This document shows, piece by piece, positions 1-14,200 of a stretch of 64,000 bases of DNA; positions within the stretch are counted from its first letter, which is position 1, and each line of letters starts with the position of its first letter. Source of the DNA: Patiria pectinifera (lineage: Eukaryota; Echinodermata; Asteroidea; Valvatida; Asterinidae); NCBI GenBank assembly GCA_029964075.1, contig CM057134.1:20190905-20254904 (forward strand), in the 5' to 3' direction. The notes below the pieces were generated by a model, which saw only the letters and a program-made list of their open reading frames with translations, made no database searches and had not been told where the DNA came from. Both the position numbers and the translations under genes were made by a program.

Positions 1-1015
1 TACTGTTGCAATGTTCAAAAGAGCCATGCACAATGCCTTGATTCGTAAAATTTAGCTTTTTAAAACTGCTCCTTGACGCGCACCTATGGCTTTTTTAGAA
101 ATTGAGAAAAATTTAGAAGTTACAAACAGTTAAGCCGACCTCAAAAGGTTAAAGTGTAACCAATTACTCCTGAAAAAAAAAAATCATTAAATTTTCACCG
201 GCACCAGACTATCATGTGACCTCTAACCACCATGACAAAAGAGGGTTATAAACCATACAAAATCATTGAAGCATGAAAACCTACTCCGACAGCCACCCAC
301 ATGGTCAATTGAGGAAGGCCCTTCAACCAGGTTGCATCAAGACCCTCATGCTAAGCATTCCAGCAGACTTATATGTTCTTCATCAGGCTTCAACAATTGC
401 AACAATCTCCAAAAAGGTAAAGGCCAACTACCAGTCTGACTGATTGGCTGTGAAGACAGATCTGGACTTCACAAATAATATTAACAGGACTTCAAATAGG
501 AAGCTTCAATTATCCAATCCAAACCTCTAGTCCAACTAATATGAAGCATTGATATCACCAAATCTAAGTCCAGCCCCAATAACTCCAAGTCCAACAAGCC
601 CAAGACCCATAACTCTTAAGTTATATCAACTGGCAAACTATCAATTTGGAAGCCCTTCAACTAATATTCCAGTTCCCTCTCAACCATCAACCAGCCAGCC
701 CAACTCTAAGTCCAACAAGCCCAAGACCCACAAAATCCTAGTCCTATCAATTTGCAGACCTATAAATTTGGAAGCCCTTCAACTAATAGTCCAGTTCCCT
801 CTAAATCATCAACCAGCCAGCCCAGAGTCCGAAATCCCACCCTCCAGCTCCAAACCCCCTCAGCTCCCAACTTTTAAAAACCCAGCCTCAGACCCTCAGA
901 TCTTGAAAAATTTCAAGGGGTACCCCTTGATTCTGAAATTCTGGCCAAAGCTGAAAAATTGTCTAAGTCCAAACAACCTAAGGGTTTTAATTACGAAAAC
1001 TGGAGAGTTTTTCAA
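1..1015. other. Intergenic, no gene recognised
   Basis: No convincing exon was seen. From about 540 to 820 a proline/serine-coding stretch contains repeats of a phrase like CCAAGTCCAACAAGCCCAAGACCCA and of GGAAGCCCTTCAACTAATA, so the 165-codon ORF at 549-1046 is probably a by-product of a degenerate direct repeat. Confidence 0.5.
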
Positions 1016-1017
1016 GA

Positions 1018-1135
1018 AAGTGCCATGGCAGAGCGGAAAAGAGTAGAGCTGGCATGCAGAAGGTACACGGTTCAACCCTGCCCCATGCCACTATTTTCTT
1101 TATTTTTATAATTTACCACTGCAGTGAGCAAAAAT
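1018..1135 (+). mobile_element. tRNA-derived SINE fragment
   Basis: The stretch starting at about 1022 resembles a tRNA: an A-box-like GGCAGAGCGG, then a B box GGTTCAACCCT about 45 bases further on, and a closing TGCCA. It has no intact cloverleaf that I could draw and runs into unrelated AT-rich sequence, as expected for a SINE head and not for a working tRNA gene. Confidence 0.4.
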
Positions 1136-1255
1136 TCTCCTCCCGGGTCCCCGGCTGGGATTTGATCCGGGGATGCCGGCCTGGCGGTCAGCGAGCTAGA
1201 CCGCCAGGCCACTGGCCTCTTCGAAAATTTGTTCTCGGAACTAATATTTAAAGGT
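1135..1255 (-). mobile_element. tRNA-like SINE fragment, minus strand
   Basis: Read on the minus strand, this GC-rich patch in AT-rich surroundings has an A-box-like GGCGGTCTAGCTCGCTGACC followed by a B-box-like GGATCAAATCCCAG. It lies head to head with the plus-strand SINE fragment just before it. It is most likely a second tRNA-derived SINE insertion. Confidence 0.4.
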
Positions 1256-1259
1256 TAGA

Positions 1260-4200
1260 TTGCGCAATATTAAAAAAAAAAAAAAAATCCCTTGCCCTCA
1301 TTTGCATAATTGAATAATAAAATGCAGAAAAAAAATGAATATTCAGAAGAAAACCACCATAGGTCCAAAATTTTGGTTCTCAAATTTAGACATTTTATTC
1401 AATATACTTTGTACTGTAAGTTGTACACCGTTTACAAACCTATTTCACAATATTTTTCGATATAATTAAAGTTGTTTTAAATGATTTTAACAAGAAACCA
1501 CAAAATTGTGGTTTCTTAATAATAACGTAATAGATGTAAACATTAAATTCCCTTTACAAGAATCTAAATTTGTCAGTGCTTAAGATTTAACTGAGTTGCA
1601 AGCCCTTAATTCATTCAAAATATTTACTATTTTTTTAGGGGGGGGGACACAATTGGCTGTAAAAGGACAAACATTTTGTTTGAATGTGAAAATGAGAGTT
1701 TTTAAAGTTGGCAATCTGGCCTACAGCATCAAATACTTTCCCCATCCCCCCCAAAAAAATTATGAAAGTTATATCCACTTCACAGAGAAAAACATACCAA
1801 TTCAAATACAGACTGACACCTTATTTCATGAATAATTACAAGTACAACTAAAGTTAAATAAGTTAAACATTGATTACAAATATGAATACTGCCCTCTACA
1901 GTCCAATATTTTAGTTGTGTCTATCTGGCTTGATTCTAAGCCAATTAATTATAGAGCTCTCAAATTATTTCATGAGAAATCATCATCTTCTAATGCTTTC
2001 TATACATTTAAAGACATCTCATAAAGCAGATATTTAGGGTTCTTGTTTCCTCAAAACATTAATTCTCCTTCCATACTTTTTTCCAATAGAAATCTAGTTT
2101 CACAAATTTCACTTTACAAAAAGACAAAGTCTCAGTGACCTATTGTGACTAAGTTACTAATGTTCAACTTTCTTGTTTGATAACATCTTTTACATTGCAC
2201 AAAATTGGTTTCATAATTTCATTTAATTCATGTAAACTATATCTTAGTAATCTTACACCTAAACAAAGCACTCCTATGCATCATGTTTAAACTACATCAT
2301 AACATGTACTTGTTATTGTGGATCATGCATTAATTCAGCAATTAAACAGTCATGAGTAGTTTGTGGGCAATAGAGGGCGCTCCTCATTGAGACTTATTTC
2401 TTAATTTTTTTTACAAAAAAGGACTGCCCATCTTAACGCAAACATTTTCAGGATTGCATGTGACTTTCAGAAGCAAGCTCTAAATATTCATTAATATACA
2501 AACAAAAACCTCAATTGTTCACTGTTGCTTTAACGCTTATTGTATCATTTCACTATTAAATTGACTGATTAGGTTGTTCTACAAGTTGTAATGCAAAATA
2601 ATATGGCTTAGTACAGTACTTTGTATGGGTTGCAATCATAAATTTACATAAATAAATACACAAATAATCAGAAATACAATAAGGCCCAGTTACTAATTGG
2701 GCAACCAAAAAATCTACAGTTTTACCAAGTATACGGGCAATTCCATGGCGACGGACATTAAGAGAGTTTCAGCGAGTTTGAAATTAATTGGCACCAATAT
2801 CTTGTATTCCTAGCAATTTTATATCAATTTTATAATAGATTCTATCCCCATAAATTTTATTTTGATCAGTTCATGCGCAATTGTTGTCTTATGTGATGAG
2901 AAAGTGACACCATATAGTAATTCCGTAGACGTAATAGAAGTTATTATAAATGTTCGTCTTTTTCACTCAAATTTCAAAAATTAGACCAATTTCTCATTCT
3001 TATATCATTTTATAATCCAGACATGTCGGACTGCAATTGGAATTGGATGCTCTTAAGACCGAACTTTTTCAATGTGTATAGTGACTTTTTAAAAGAATTC
3101 TTGTGACGTGAATTCCTCACCGATACGTATTATTTTTTCTAGATGCCGAAAGTATTTTTACATTTATACAACCTGTACAGGCGCAGGCAGCTAATTATGT
3201 TCCAGAAAAAAAAACACCAGTGAATTCAGCGTAAGTTAGGTTTACACCAGCAGTAGTTGGGCCTAAACGTATCTTGCAATTTACAAACGCACTGATCTTT
3301 TCTGTCGTCCTCATCGGGACACTTTATTGTGACTCACATTACATAAAAGCAACGCAGGAAACAAATGATTGAACAAATTTGACACTTCTCTTCAAGTTAA
3401 AGGTGCAACAGATATAATATTCCATTTATTCATCATAGCCAGTAGATACAAGTGTTTACAAGTTAAGTTGTAAAATTAACTTTTTTAAAACGAGACTCTG
3501 TGACGGACATTACTGTGACCGTGACAGAAGTCACGAAAACTTTCTGTTGAGGTTTAAGTTTTATTTTCTTACATTTCCAACAGTAACTATATGCAACAAG
3601 AAAATAATTGTTCAGGATAAAAACGTAGAAATAAGGTTAAAAAACTCATTAATTGTCATCACCTTTAAAAATAAATGAATATAAAGCAGATGAGGCAAGA
3701 CATTACTCAAAAATGACCTTAAAATATTAATTGTTGTGTCCAATAATAACTGTGTGAATAGACTTGCATACTTACTACATGACATATACATATTTACTTT
3801 ATTAATAATTTGAGGTCTCAACATGCTAACAAATTTCATGCTCAATTTCAACCACTTTTTCTCACAGTTTTATTTGTGTTCTTATAAAACTCCTCATTTT
3901 CTGTTCTTTTTTCGTCTATTCCTCTTTCATTTGTTCCGCTTGTGGTCTTCATACAATCCTTTTCTTCCAACTTTTGTTTCTGCTGTGCGAATTCTCTGTG
4001 CTGCTGTAATTAAGTTGCATCTTGGGTGTAGATCTTTCCTGAAAAATATGAAATATTCAACAAAATTATTCATATTTTGTGCATGTTTTTACCAACACAA
4101 TTTTAATTTCTATTTTTTCTAGCATTCCAAAGTTATCCAGTGAACCCACAATATAAGGAATGAATAAAATCAGCCATGGTTTAGTAATAGGGAATTATGA

Positions 4201-5200
4201 ATAGCAAACTATTTGGGGCCAAACAATAATTCAAATCCCCACCCATCCCCCATCAGAATGGAAAATGACAGACTACTTGTACCCAAAAGCAAAAAAAAAT
4301 ATTCTTCATTTTATCAAAGGCTTACAGATGTCCAAATACAAAAAAAAAAGAAGTTGTTTTTTGTTAAAAAATATAAGATGCTCAGACAGTGGCTTGGCAC
4401 TCGTTTGCATTTTGATTCAAAGAGTTTACTTCTTTCATGTGTATGGACTTAAATAACATGTGTACAATGTACTTCCTCAACTACGGACTGTGCAATAATG
4501 TGACTGACACTACGTTACGCTAAGAGATCGTGACTGTGGCTGACATTACAATATATCATGGCTGGCCTACGTATTAAAACAAAAATGTAAACAATAATCT
4601 GTTTTTTTAATGCACATCTCAGAACTCATGCTAAGAAAAGTTTACAAGAATAAATTCACTGGTCAGAAAATGCAGGTATTTACAAAGAAACAAAAATCAC
4701 TTTTGTTGATTTTGAATAAATTTTGTATAAGTTTGTACCTCATTTTACAAGTAAAATCTGACTAGAATTGACAACTAAAAAATAATATCCATTTTTACAC
4801 AGACGCCTTTCAAAAACGGTAACATAACAAAATTGAGGACAAATATTACTGAATAGATAGCAAAAGACTGATTCAAAATTCCTTACCAGTGCATCCATTA
4901 AGTCATCATGACGTCATTGCAGACTTTGATGTGATGGAGTACTGTAACTCACAAAATAGTGCGCGCATGGGAAGAAACTATTTCAGCTTTAAAAGCGCTA
5001 AGCTAATTTGTGTCACTTTGTCTAATGAAACTTGAACAAACGGTGCATTTATTAATTGGTCTTGTGTCTTCACCAGCATGGAATTGCCCATGTAACTTTT
5101 TTTTTTAAAACTAATTTAACAGCCTAGTACATTCTAACTAGGCCCAAGGCACCTTGAATGTAGTTTCTCTGATGTTTGATGTCATCACAAAGTGGTGCAG
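1260..5200. other. Intergenic or 3' flank, no gene recognised
   Basis: This is AT-rich sequence with scattered homopolymers and short ORFs (all under 100 codons) lacking recognisable domains. The part nearest 5200 would be the 3' UTR and downstream flank of the minus-strand small gene. I see no further gene. Confidence 0.5.
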
Positions 5201-5218
5201 TTTTAGGGCATTCTAGCA

Positions 5219-5254
5219 TCAAGAGCAACGTCTTCTTGGTAAGAGCAGGAAAAC
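5219..5254 (-). CDS. Small gene, last coding exon
   Basis: The acceptor AG is at 5255-5256 after a TTTC run. In phase 0 it reads VFLLLPRRRCS then TGA. Another frame stays open longer, but it would force a stop in the preceding exon, so this frame was preferred. Confidence 0.4.
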   Translation of the reverse strand, partial: VFLLLPRRRCS

Positions 5255-8200
5255 CTGAAATTCAAGTAACAAAAAACAACAAATTATGCTGTTCATGATT
5301 TTTTCCCATAATTTTGCGGGCTTTTGTAGCTTTTGTGGCTCCACTAAGTTGGGAGAAAAACTAGATGTATGGAGAAATTTTTAAGAAAAAATTTGGAAAT
5401 TTAGCTTCTTTTGCATTCATATTCATAGCAGAATTTTAGCATGAATTTATAATCAACCCATAATTCAAATAAACATTGTTGCAAAAGCACGTATTAAGGT
5501 AAATAAAAAAAGTTTTTAGCTCACCTGTGTTCCTCTTCTTGTGGTTCTGATGACAGGCTTGATGAGGGAAAATTTCTCAGGTCCTGTCTTGTCAAAGAAT
5601 GTGCAAATAATCCAATATAGATTAGTTATGACAGTGAACATTAATTCATACATGTGCTGAAATGACATTGATGCAATCATGGTGCTTAAAGGCCCGATGA
5701 CCATTTTCTGTAAGAGGCCAGTCACATGTATACGAACTACGATGATTGTTTTATACAATTTGTCTTGCTGCGCCGCCGAGGCTGCCAATGGTTTATTTAC
5801 AAAAACACGAACATATTTAGGCCCTATTCTTGAAATTGAAACTGGACCGAATTAAAACCAAGAACATTTCTTTAAAATGTTTGGGCAATTACATTATGCA
5901 AAACAAGAGGGAGACACTTGGAGGACCGCATGATTTAATTTTTGTAGTCAGGAGATAAAACTGAGCTGTAAGTTACAATGTGCATGGAGGCCTAATTGCT
6001 CCTCTGTTTAAGTTTGATTAAATTACACTGATTTTTAAATTTGAATTCAATTTACATGTTCAAGCGGTTTGTTCTTGTTGATAACATGAAAATTCCAACT
6101 TGAAACAAAACATTAAAAAGCATCCTTGCAACAGTTCACAAACTAAGTCTATACAATTCCTATTTCAAAAATAAAATGCACGAAAATAATTATGCAGATG
6201 AAAATACATGGTTATCAAGTGAAGAACAGAATAAACTGCAAAGGCTGGTAAAAGCAAGAGTACTATTTTAAACCCATGAAAAAAATCCTTATAATCGTAA
6301 CAAATTCGCTCAAATAACTGAGGGGAAGAGGGGTCAGGAATCGCCTCAGAGTCCACCACAGAGCATCTACAATCCAAAATTTCCCAGGGCCCTTAAGCGG
6401 GCCCCTGACCCCACGCCGTAAGACATTCGTGCTCCGTGCTCACATTAGTCCTTGGAGCAAATGCCCCAATGCATCGTTGCAACAGTTTACAAACTAACCA
6501 AAGTCAATACAATTCCTTTCAAAATAAAAAAAAATGTTTTGGTTGTAAAATAATGGCATCTTGTTTTCAAATTCAAAATTGAATTATTATCATGAGGTTT
6601 CTTTTAAGGCAGAGAGAAATATCCATAATCTATGCCAAAAGAGCCTTTTTGTTTTGACTTTACAGAATAAAGGTGAAAACATCTCGTAATAATCAGCAGT
6701 TATCATTAGCTGCGACCAATTGAAATGATTTAGTTACCTCATCTTTCCGAGACTGCATATATCTGCTGCCCTCATGTGACCAAGGTCAGCTTACCATGAT
6801 GACAAAGAGGATTGGGAAAAATGAAACAGACAATAAAATGGTAAACTCATGTCATCTTCAACCATAAAACAAAACCTGTTGAGACATGAATCTTTGGGAG
6901 CTTGATCATACAGATTGATTTTCAAATTTCTATGAAAACTGCCTATGAAATGCTTCAAGATTTTCATCAACCGACAAGTTCAAGAAGATCAACATAATTG
7001 ATTTGATTCATTGTACATTTGTCAGTGTATGAAGTCGAGCTGTACAAAGTTACCATACAACCAATTTGTGAAGACACCTTTACATGAATGCTCCACTCTT
7101 CTTCGAATAAATGCGCTTCCAAAATCATTTTGTTATAACCATCAATAGTTTGTCAAGTCAGAAATTGATAAAAAAAAATCAATTTGAATTAAACTGCAGT
7201 TCCATGTGATTTATGTCCAAATTTAAAGACAATTTTTTTATTATTTAATATTCAATAATTACATTGACTGACCTGGGTGTCATCTTCGTTGTTAAAATAA
7301 TGATATCCCCATCACCTGAAAGAGAAAGTTATTTCAAACAATTATCGACTAGTAGGTGATTGATAAGCAAGCTGTACATACTTTTGCCTGCTTTTGTCTG
7401 TTGACTGAATTTGACTAGTCACAGTGCTTGCTTAAAATATGATCTGACTGTTGGTGACTAGCCTGAGTACAAGGCATGGCAGGGAACAGGATTTTTTTTT
7501 ACTGTCTGTGACTGATAAAAAAAAAGGAGGGTTAAACTTTTGCTGTCGATAATGGATCACTTGCAATCACATGCTCACCTTGGATTGGACGATCGGATTC
7601 CCCTGAAGTCGTTGGTTCATCGCTTCTTTCCTTCTTGTCTCCAGTAAGCTTCTCATCTGTGGTAACTTGTACCTTGCAATGTTATCAAAAACAAAACAAA
7701 ACAACCATTCCAACGGTCAAGTTTTCAAAGCACATTTTGCACACAAATCTTCTCCAGAAATTTCATATTAGAATGGCTTTTGGATTAATAACACAAAAGC
7801 AATCGTCTTTTTCATGGGTTTTACTTTTTTGCCCTCTGAAGCCCAGAAAACCGAGTTAAAAGTGGAGTGAGATTTGCTGAGAGTTGTAATCAATTTCGAT
7901 TTCAGCAAAAAAGCCTTTGCTTATGCACTCTGAATTCCGGTATGTAAGAGGAGGCAATTGTTAACTACATGTAGTCTAGGAATCTTTTTTATAAAACCCA
8001 CACAATTATCATTAAATGAGGTCAACTGAAATGATTTAGTTACCTCTCATTCTGAGACTGCATATATCTGCTGCCCTCATGTGACCAAGGTAAGACCAGT
8101 TGTCGTTGCATGAAGGATGGAGTTGAGTAGATGGGGTTCCTGCCAGATATCATCAGCTTACCATGACGACGAAGAGAAACAGACAATAAAATGGAAATTA

Positions 8201-11200
8201 ATTCATGTCATCTACTACTGTAAAACAAAACCAGTCAAGTCATGAATCTTTGGGAGCTTAATAGGTGGATTTTCAAATTTCTGTGAAAACTGCTCAAGAA
8301 ATACTTCAAGATTTTCATCAAGAAATAAGTTCAAGAAGTTCAACAAAATTGAATTTGATTCATTATAAATTTGCCAGTGTATGAAACCGAGCTGTACAAA
8401 GTTACAACCAATTTGTGAAGACACCTTTATTAGTCAGGGGTCTTAGGGATATTTTGGTTCAGTTTTTTCCAAAAGCACCAAATTCGGCCGAGATGTCGTT
8501 CATACCATCCTATTTCGATTTTTGACGGGCGCCAAGACGGGCGCCCCACGGGGCGGCCATATTGGAAAAATCCAATATGGCCGCCAATAAGGTCAGAGGT
8601 CAATCGCAGTTTAAAAATTTAAAGGTCTACAATCATAAATGATACCACTTTTTAGGGGTTTTCTGGGTCGGGGAATCAGATTCTGATGTTATTTTAATGA
8701 TTTGAGGTCAAGTTTTTCCCTAAAAGTCCCAAAAAAGGTCATTTTGGGGTAAAATCTAGTGTTTCTGGTGCATTATACAAGAAACCCCCCCCCCCCAAAA
8801 AAAACCTTCTCTATTATATGCTGTACATGTATATTTACCCCTTCCTGGTCACCACACAAATCAATTATAAAAACTTTCATTAAAATACTTCGGACATGAT
8901 ATCTGCAATGACCAAATGATATGCCGCCGTGTGCTTTAACGATAAAAAGAAACAATACAAGCATTCTGTTTAGCAACAACATACCAATGTCACTAATACC
9001 TGTACTACCAACATATTCTTGTTTGCGCTCTTTGATGCCAGCAATAATTTCTACTGGGTATCACCACCGTTAAGGCACCCGCCTTCGCATTTGCAGAGGA
9101 CCGTGCATCGGACACCGGCGCGGTTACATTTACACCTTCCCATGCATGCCTTGAGGCAGCCGCAGTGCAAGAGAATGGCACATGCCACTGAAGCGTCGCT
9201 AAGAGTGGTCCATAGTGGTTGCCATGTACCGGTGCCATCTTTCTGCCAACCCCAGTCACTGAAGTGAGGAATCTTCTGCTGGACCAAGTTGGCCTGACTC
9301 CAGTAGAAACTCGCCTGTAGTAGTGCTCGCTTAACGTGCTGGAACAGTGCTGCTTGGGTAGGCGGGATGTTTTCCAGCGATCTGCTCCCAGTGGTGAAGA
9401 GGCGATGTCTGGCCGCGTTTACACCAGCTGCACCACATCCCTTACTATACATGAGTATGACAAAGCGTTCGATGCACTGCATATGCACAGACTCGAGAGT
9501 GAAGAGGTCAGGGTCATGCGTGAGAGCAATTAGTGTGTTGGTGAGGTCCGGTATGCTTGTCCAGGCTGCCCAGGCTGTCTTCTTGCCACTTCCAAGAAAC
9601 TGTGAAGTCGTGTCGCACCCTGTTAGACTGTGGAAGAGGGTCAGAGCCAAGGACTTCGACCGACTGAGTTCAGAGTAGATAGTATGGACTGGTATGTCAC
9701 GATACTTCTTACCACTACCAAAGCCCACCCAGAGCTCCGACAGGCCGAGGATCTCAAAAAACCGGATTGCCAAGACAACGACATCGCTATCCACCGTGCG
9801 AATGAAGGCTTTTGTGTGACCCTGCGCTGCCGCATGTGCCAAATGCAGGATGATCCTGGTGTCCGCCTCAGAATGGTTGCACGGCTGGAGTGTTGTAAGG
9901 TCACAATCCCTGTTGGAGAGCACGGTATCAAAGCAGGTACTCAGAAGGAGCTTTCCTCCCATGTCAGACTTGGAGATCTGTGTGCTGATGAATGAGAAGA
10001 GCTCCTTTTTGTTCTCTTCGTTTTTTAGGAAGCCGCTGTTCCATTCATGCTTCGGGATGGGTGTGCTCCCATCCCCGACTCTTGTCCGTGGGCCATTCCC
10101 ACGTCGTTGCTGCGTAAGAGCTTTGAGGTTATTCTCCTCGGGGTAATTATCCCACACAGCGTCAATGCGTTGGGTGCTTTCCGTCATTTGTGCCTCCAAA
10201 AACGGTACAATGTTGAGCCAGACATACTCGCTAAATGTCTTTGCTGTTGTTGGGCGCACCATATGGATAACTGCTGCCATATCCAACACTACGACCGTGG
10301 CTTGTTTGGCAGAAGCTGCACGGCCAGTCGGTGCATTGAGGCATTGAAGAATGTCAGACTTCGTCCCACATCGCAGTGACCCTCGATCTGCCAGGCTCGG
10401 TGGCTCTCTCTGATTTTCAAAGCGAAAGAAGTCTGTCATGTCGGCATCGGGACGCGACTGGAGGGAGAGGAAAAGTTGCGTTATTAAAATCATATTCTGC
10501 TTCTGTACGCCACTGTCCTTAGTACCTTTCTTCTTTGGACCATGTCGGTTGGCGAAAGTTAGCATGTTGTTCCGCTTGATGGTATCAGATACTGGAACGG
10601 ACGCCTTTTCCAATCTTTCCTTGACGTATGCTTCATGAAGGGCTTGGCCAGCTTCCCGGATTTGAGACAGAGAAGTAGCAACTGCCTCTTCCATGACATT
10701 CTGTGTATCCAGTACTACAAGCTCCTGAATGGAAGCAAGGAAAGGGTTGCCCAGCTGCTCTACCACCTCGATGAACGACAGTACATCCTTCCGAAACTTT
10801 ACTTGCAAGTTGTGTCCTTCCTCATGATGACCTAAGGATGACGTTGGTGAGTCATTGATGGCTTCGAACTCTTCAACTATCCGCGTGCAGTCAGGCCCGG
10901 CCAGCATAAACAGTGTAAGGGCTTCGGGATTCTCATAGAGTCCAACCGCTCCGCCGTGCGCCTGGAGGCTTTTGTTGGACTGTTCATGGGCTTGGTCCTT
11001 GGCCATGAGGCTGAACTTTTTAGCTGATTTCTGCACAACAAAATTGCCCTTCATGAATTCAGCATGTACTTCAGGGTGCCTCTCAGCTATCTCGACCATG
11101 TCCCGCACATGAACCGGCAGCCAACGTGCGTAGTTTGTGTGGTCCAGGGCATGAAACCAGCCGCAGAGTTCATCACATGCTTGCACATATAGTGGGAAGT

Positions 11201-14200
11201 CCCCCTCACGCAGTGACCGCACAAAGCGAGCCATCAGCAGCTCCAGCTCGATTATGGTTGACCAGAACTTGAACTGGGGTACAGTTTGGGAACGTTGATC
11301 CCACATTTCGAATGACTCAGGAGGGCCCATCCTATTCTCACAATACTTCGTGTAGGCGGTTTGCTTAAGTAGGTAAAGTGACATGAGGGTGACTTGATGG
11401 GCATACCTCGTGCGCTTGATGTGATGCTCATTTAGTGCAGACTGTGCACGACCGGATGTCAGGACCTCAGCCTTCGAAAGGACGGTGGCCCACCCAGAGT
11501 CGAGTAGCAGCTTCCCAATCATAAGGTGCATCTTGTCTTCGATGTGCAGTGCACCCATCATTGCAACCAGCTTGTCTTCTCCCAGAGTGTTAGGGTATTG
11601 CCATTGGAGCAGTTTGATGATAGCATACAGTGGCTGATCTGCACCGAGAACGCCAGTCTGGCCAGGGTTGAGGAACTCGGTGCCCTGCATTGTCAGCTCC
11701 ATCGCGTGCTTCATTGAAGATGCCGATGCAGCCTTGTCTGGGAATAGGGGGTAGACACCGATCTCGGCTGGGGGCTTCACTGTCTTGTCGCTGGCTAGCA
11801 TTGAGTTATATCCCGACCAGGTGATGACATCACCCTGTGCAAGTGTGTCTTGCTTCAGCACACTGGCGACATGTTCCATCCATGCCTCATCCTTGACCTT
11901 AGCACCTCGCATATCTAGGGATGGTCTGACTTTGCCGTTGCCGAGTCTGGGTGCAAGGACATCCCTCTGAGTGAGTTCAACTGGGGGCTGGATCACGTAC
12001 GAGTCTGGTAGCTTTGGATTCGACGTGTCACAGGGGTCAATCTTGATTGGAGCCCGCTTCACACCAGGGTTCTCCTGAGAGAGATGGTTTGTCACGCTCA
12101 GGGCATATCCGTGAAACTCATCACGTGAGAGGTTGCCCTGGGCCTTGCTGTCTATATTATCCACATCGTGGGTGGTGAAGACATTGAAACGGCTGTTTGT
12201 TGGAAGCACGACTCCATCTTGAGCATGGCGAGCACACACGGCACGTGCAATACCTCGCTTAACTTCCATGACGCGACTGTACGATACTGAGATGCCATGC
12301 TCGTGGTCAATCCCAATCTGTTTTTTGTTGCGTCCGTGTCCATGTAGCTTAAGGCCATGATACAGGGGGAAGGGGGTTTCTCGTTCCTTGTTGTGGCGTA
12401 CTGCAGTCGTCTTGACAGCATGGTGCGTCCCCTTACTTGTATTGTAGATAAGCAGTTGTGAGATGTTGCATGCGATCTTCTCCCTGGCATCCAGTTTGCC
12501 GTCTTCATCGATCTTCTCACGTCCATGAAGGGCTGATGGACCCCGCAGAACTACATTGAAAAAACTCCTCATCTCCTCATTTACTGGAGATGTGAGGCAG
12601 TTGGGGGGGAAGGAGCCATCGAAAGGCTCTTGACTCTGTAGACAAAACTTGTGCATCATCACAGCAGCCCGCATGAAAATAAGTGCATCCTCTTGACCAA
12701 TTTGTGATTTATGGGTCTTGGCCAGCTCATCGGCCACTTTCAGTTTGTGAGATATGTAAATATCCTTCCTGCCTTTATTCCCCTTGGAAAACTCAGCCCA
12801 TTCAGGTAGAAAGTTGAGAAGGTGTTCCTTGAAGCGAGTTGAGTGTGGCTGTTTTTTATCTTGGCATGGATGACCTTGATCACTCATAAGCTGTTGATAC
12901 ATCTCGCGTAGCTCGGAGAGTTTGAATGTAGTGGTATCCGAATGTTCGATCAGGGCTATGATTTGAGCGCAGATGATGGTATTGAAAGGCGGAGGTGAGG
13001 GACCCACCAGATCGCTTCGCTCGGCAGCTGCAGCGGAGTCTCGCAAACGCACATAACACTGATGGTGATAATAGGCATCAGCCGCATGTGCATCAGATGC
13101 TTTGGCAACCAATCTACCAAGTAAATGAAAGTTTTTGTTGGTCTTCGCCCAACTCTTTAGGTTAGCATCTACGACTTTGGTTAGTACCTTGTGGAGGTTA
13201 GCCTGTTCCAAGCCCTCACATATTATACAACACTTGGCATTGCCTAGATGCTGTGAATCGTCAGATGACCTGAGTTTCTTGGGACTACTGTAAGGGACAG
13301 CTTCTTTGTTTAGCTTCTCTCTCGCCCGTTGGACACGAGAACTACTACAATAACTCCTGCAAATTTTGTGATATGTAGCCTTATGAGATTTAAGAGTTGC
13401 TGCAATACCTGAGCCATCGTTCAACTGACTAATCGTGACATTGATACCACGAGGAAGATCATTGGCATTGAGAGCATTGAAGTCTTTGAGATCCTTCTCA
13501 AGTGATACAAGTCCCTCTTCTTTAGGAGTTTGCAAGGCTTCTTCAGGTTTGTCCGTTTGACAAAGACAACAGAGGTCCCAGTTCATTATTTTGGTAGAAG
13601 AAGACATGCTTGACTCTTGACAATCATGTACGTACTATTAGTCCATTATGCAGGCTTGTCTTCGCACACATCTACTACTAGGGGACAGGATGGCAGGCTG
13701 TGTCGCAGGTTCCGGATCAGCTCTAAAGCACGCAATAAGGCCATCTACTGAAAGAAGGAAGTGGACAACTGGTTAACATTTAAAATTGATCACTTAGGAA
13801 AATTTGCATACGACAATGTAATATTGTTACAGCTGTGGCATTATGGAGATCTAGATGTCAAACTCGTGCTATGTATACATTTACAGCTTAATTGTAATGG
13901 AAAATCGTTTTCGGGGATGGATCTCGTATGACGCACCAGATACCGGATTTAACTCAAAATGACCTTTAGGCTGACTTCGAGGGGTAAACTTGACTTCATA
14001 CGTGACATAAGAAGGACGTCACCTGAAAGAGGAAAGTGGAAACTGGTTAAACTTTAGGATTTAACAATTGGGAAATTTTTTACACGCCGATTTAAGATTG
14101 TTTGTGTTGTATTGTGGAAAGATATCAAACTCGGAGGGTTTTTTTTTGGGGGGGGTGTCTGGAATTACGCACAACAAACACAAGATTTGACCCCCAAAAG

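Larger units (their letters stand above)
6700..8010. repeat. Tandem duplication, unit 1
   Basis: This stretch of about 1.3 kb is repeated, diverged by roughly 10-15 percent by eye, as unit 2 (8020-8430 continued at 14520-15610). Each unit carries a ~33-nt exon, a ~43-nt splice-flanked segment, a TTAA-type MITE end and a 94-nt exon of the minus-strand small gene. The units are direct and adjacent, so this is a segmental tandem duplication that doubled two exons. Confidence 0.8.

Noticed and set aside
549..1046. 165-codon Pro/Ser/Asn-rich ORF
   Set aside because: Composition follows an internal direct repeat (CCAAGTCCAACAAGCCCAAGACC); no conserved motif and no splice support.
7273..7315. A longer reading of the small gene using the 43-nt segment (frame with GDGDIIILTTKMTP)
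   Set aside because: Phases chain well in unit 1, but the duplicate copies in unit 2 contain a frameshift and stops, while another frame is open in both units; the shared frame was preferred.
7273..8424. Unit 2 as a dead pseudogene copy
   Set aside because: First suspected because of stops in one frame, but the frame shared by both units has no stop and the exon lengths fit together, so decay is not shown.
9005..12526. Many ORFs of 60-124 codons on both strands inside the transposon
   Set aside because: They are antisense or out-of-frame to the intact 1518-codon ORF and show no independent domain.
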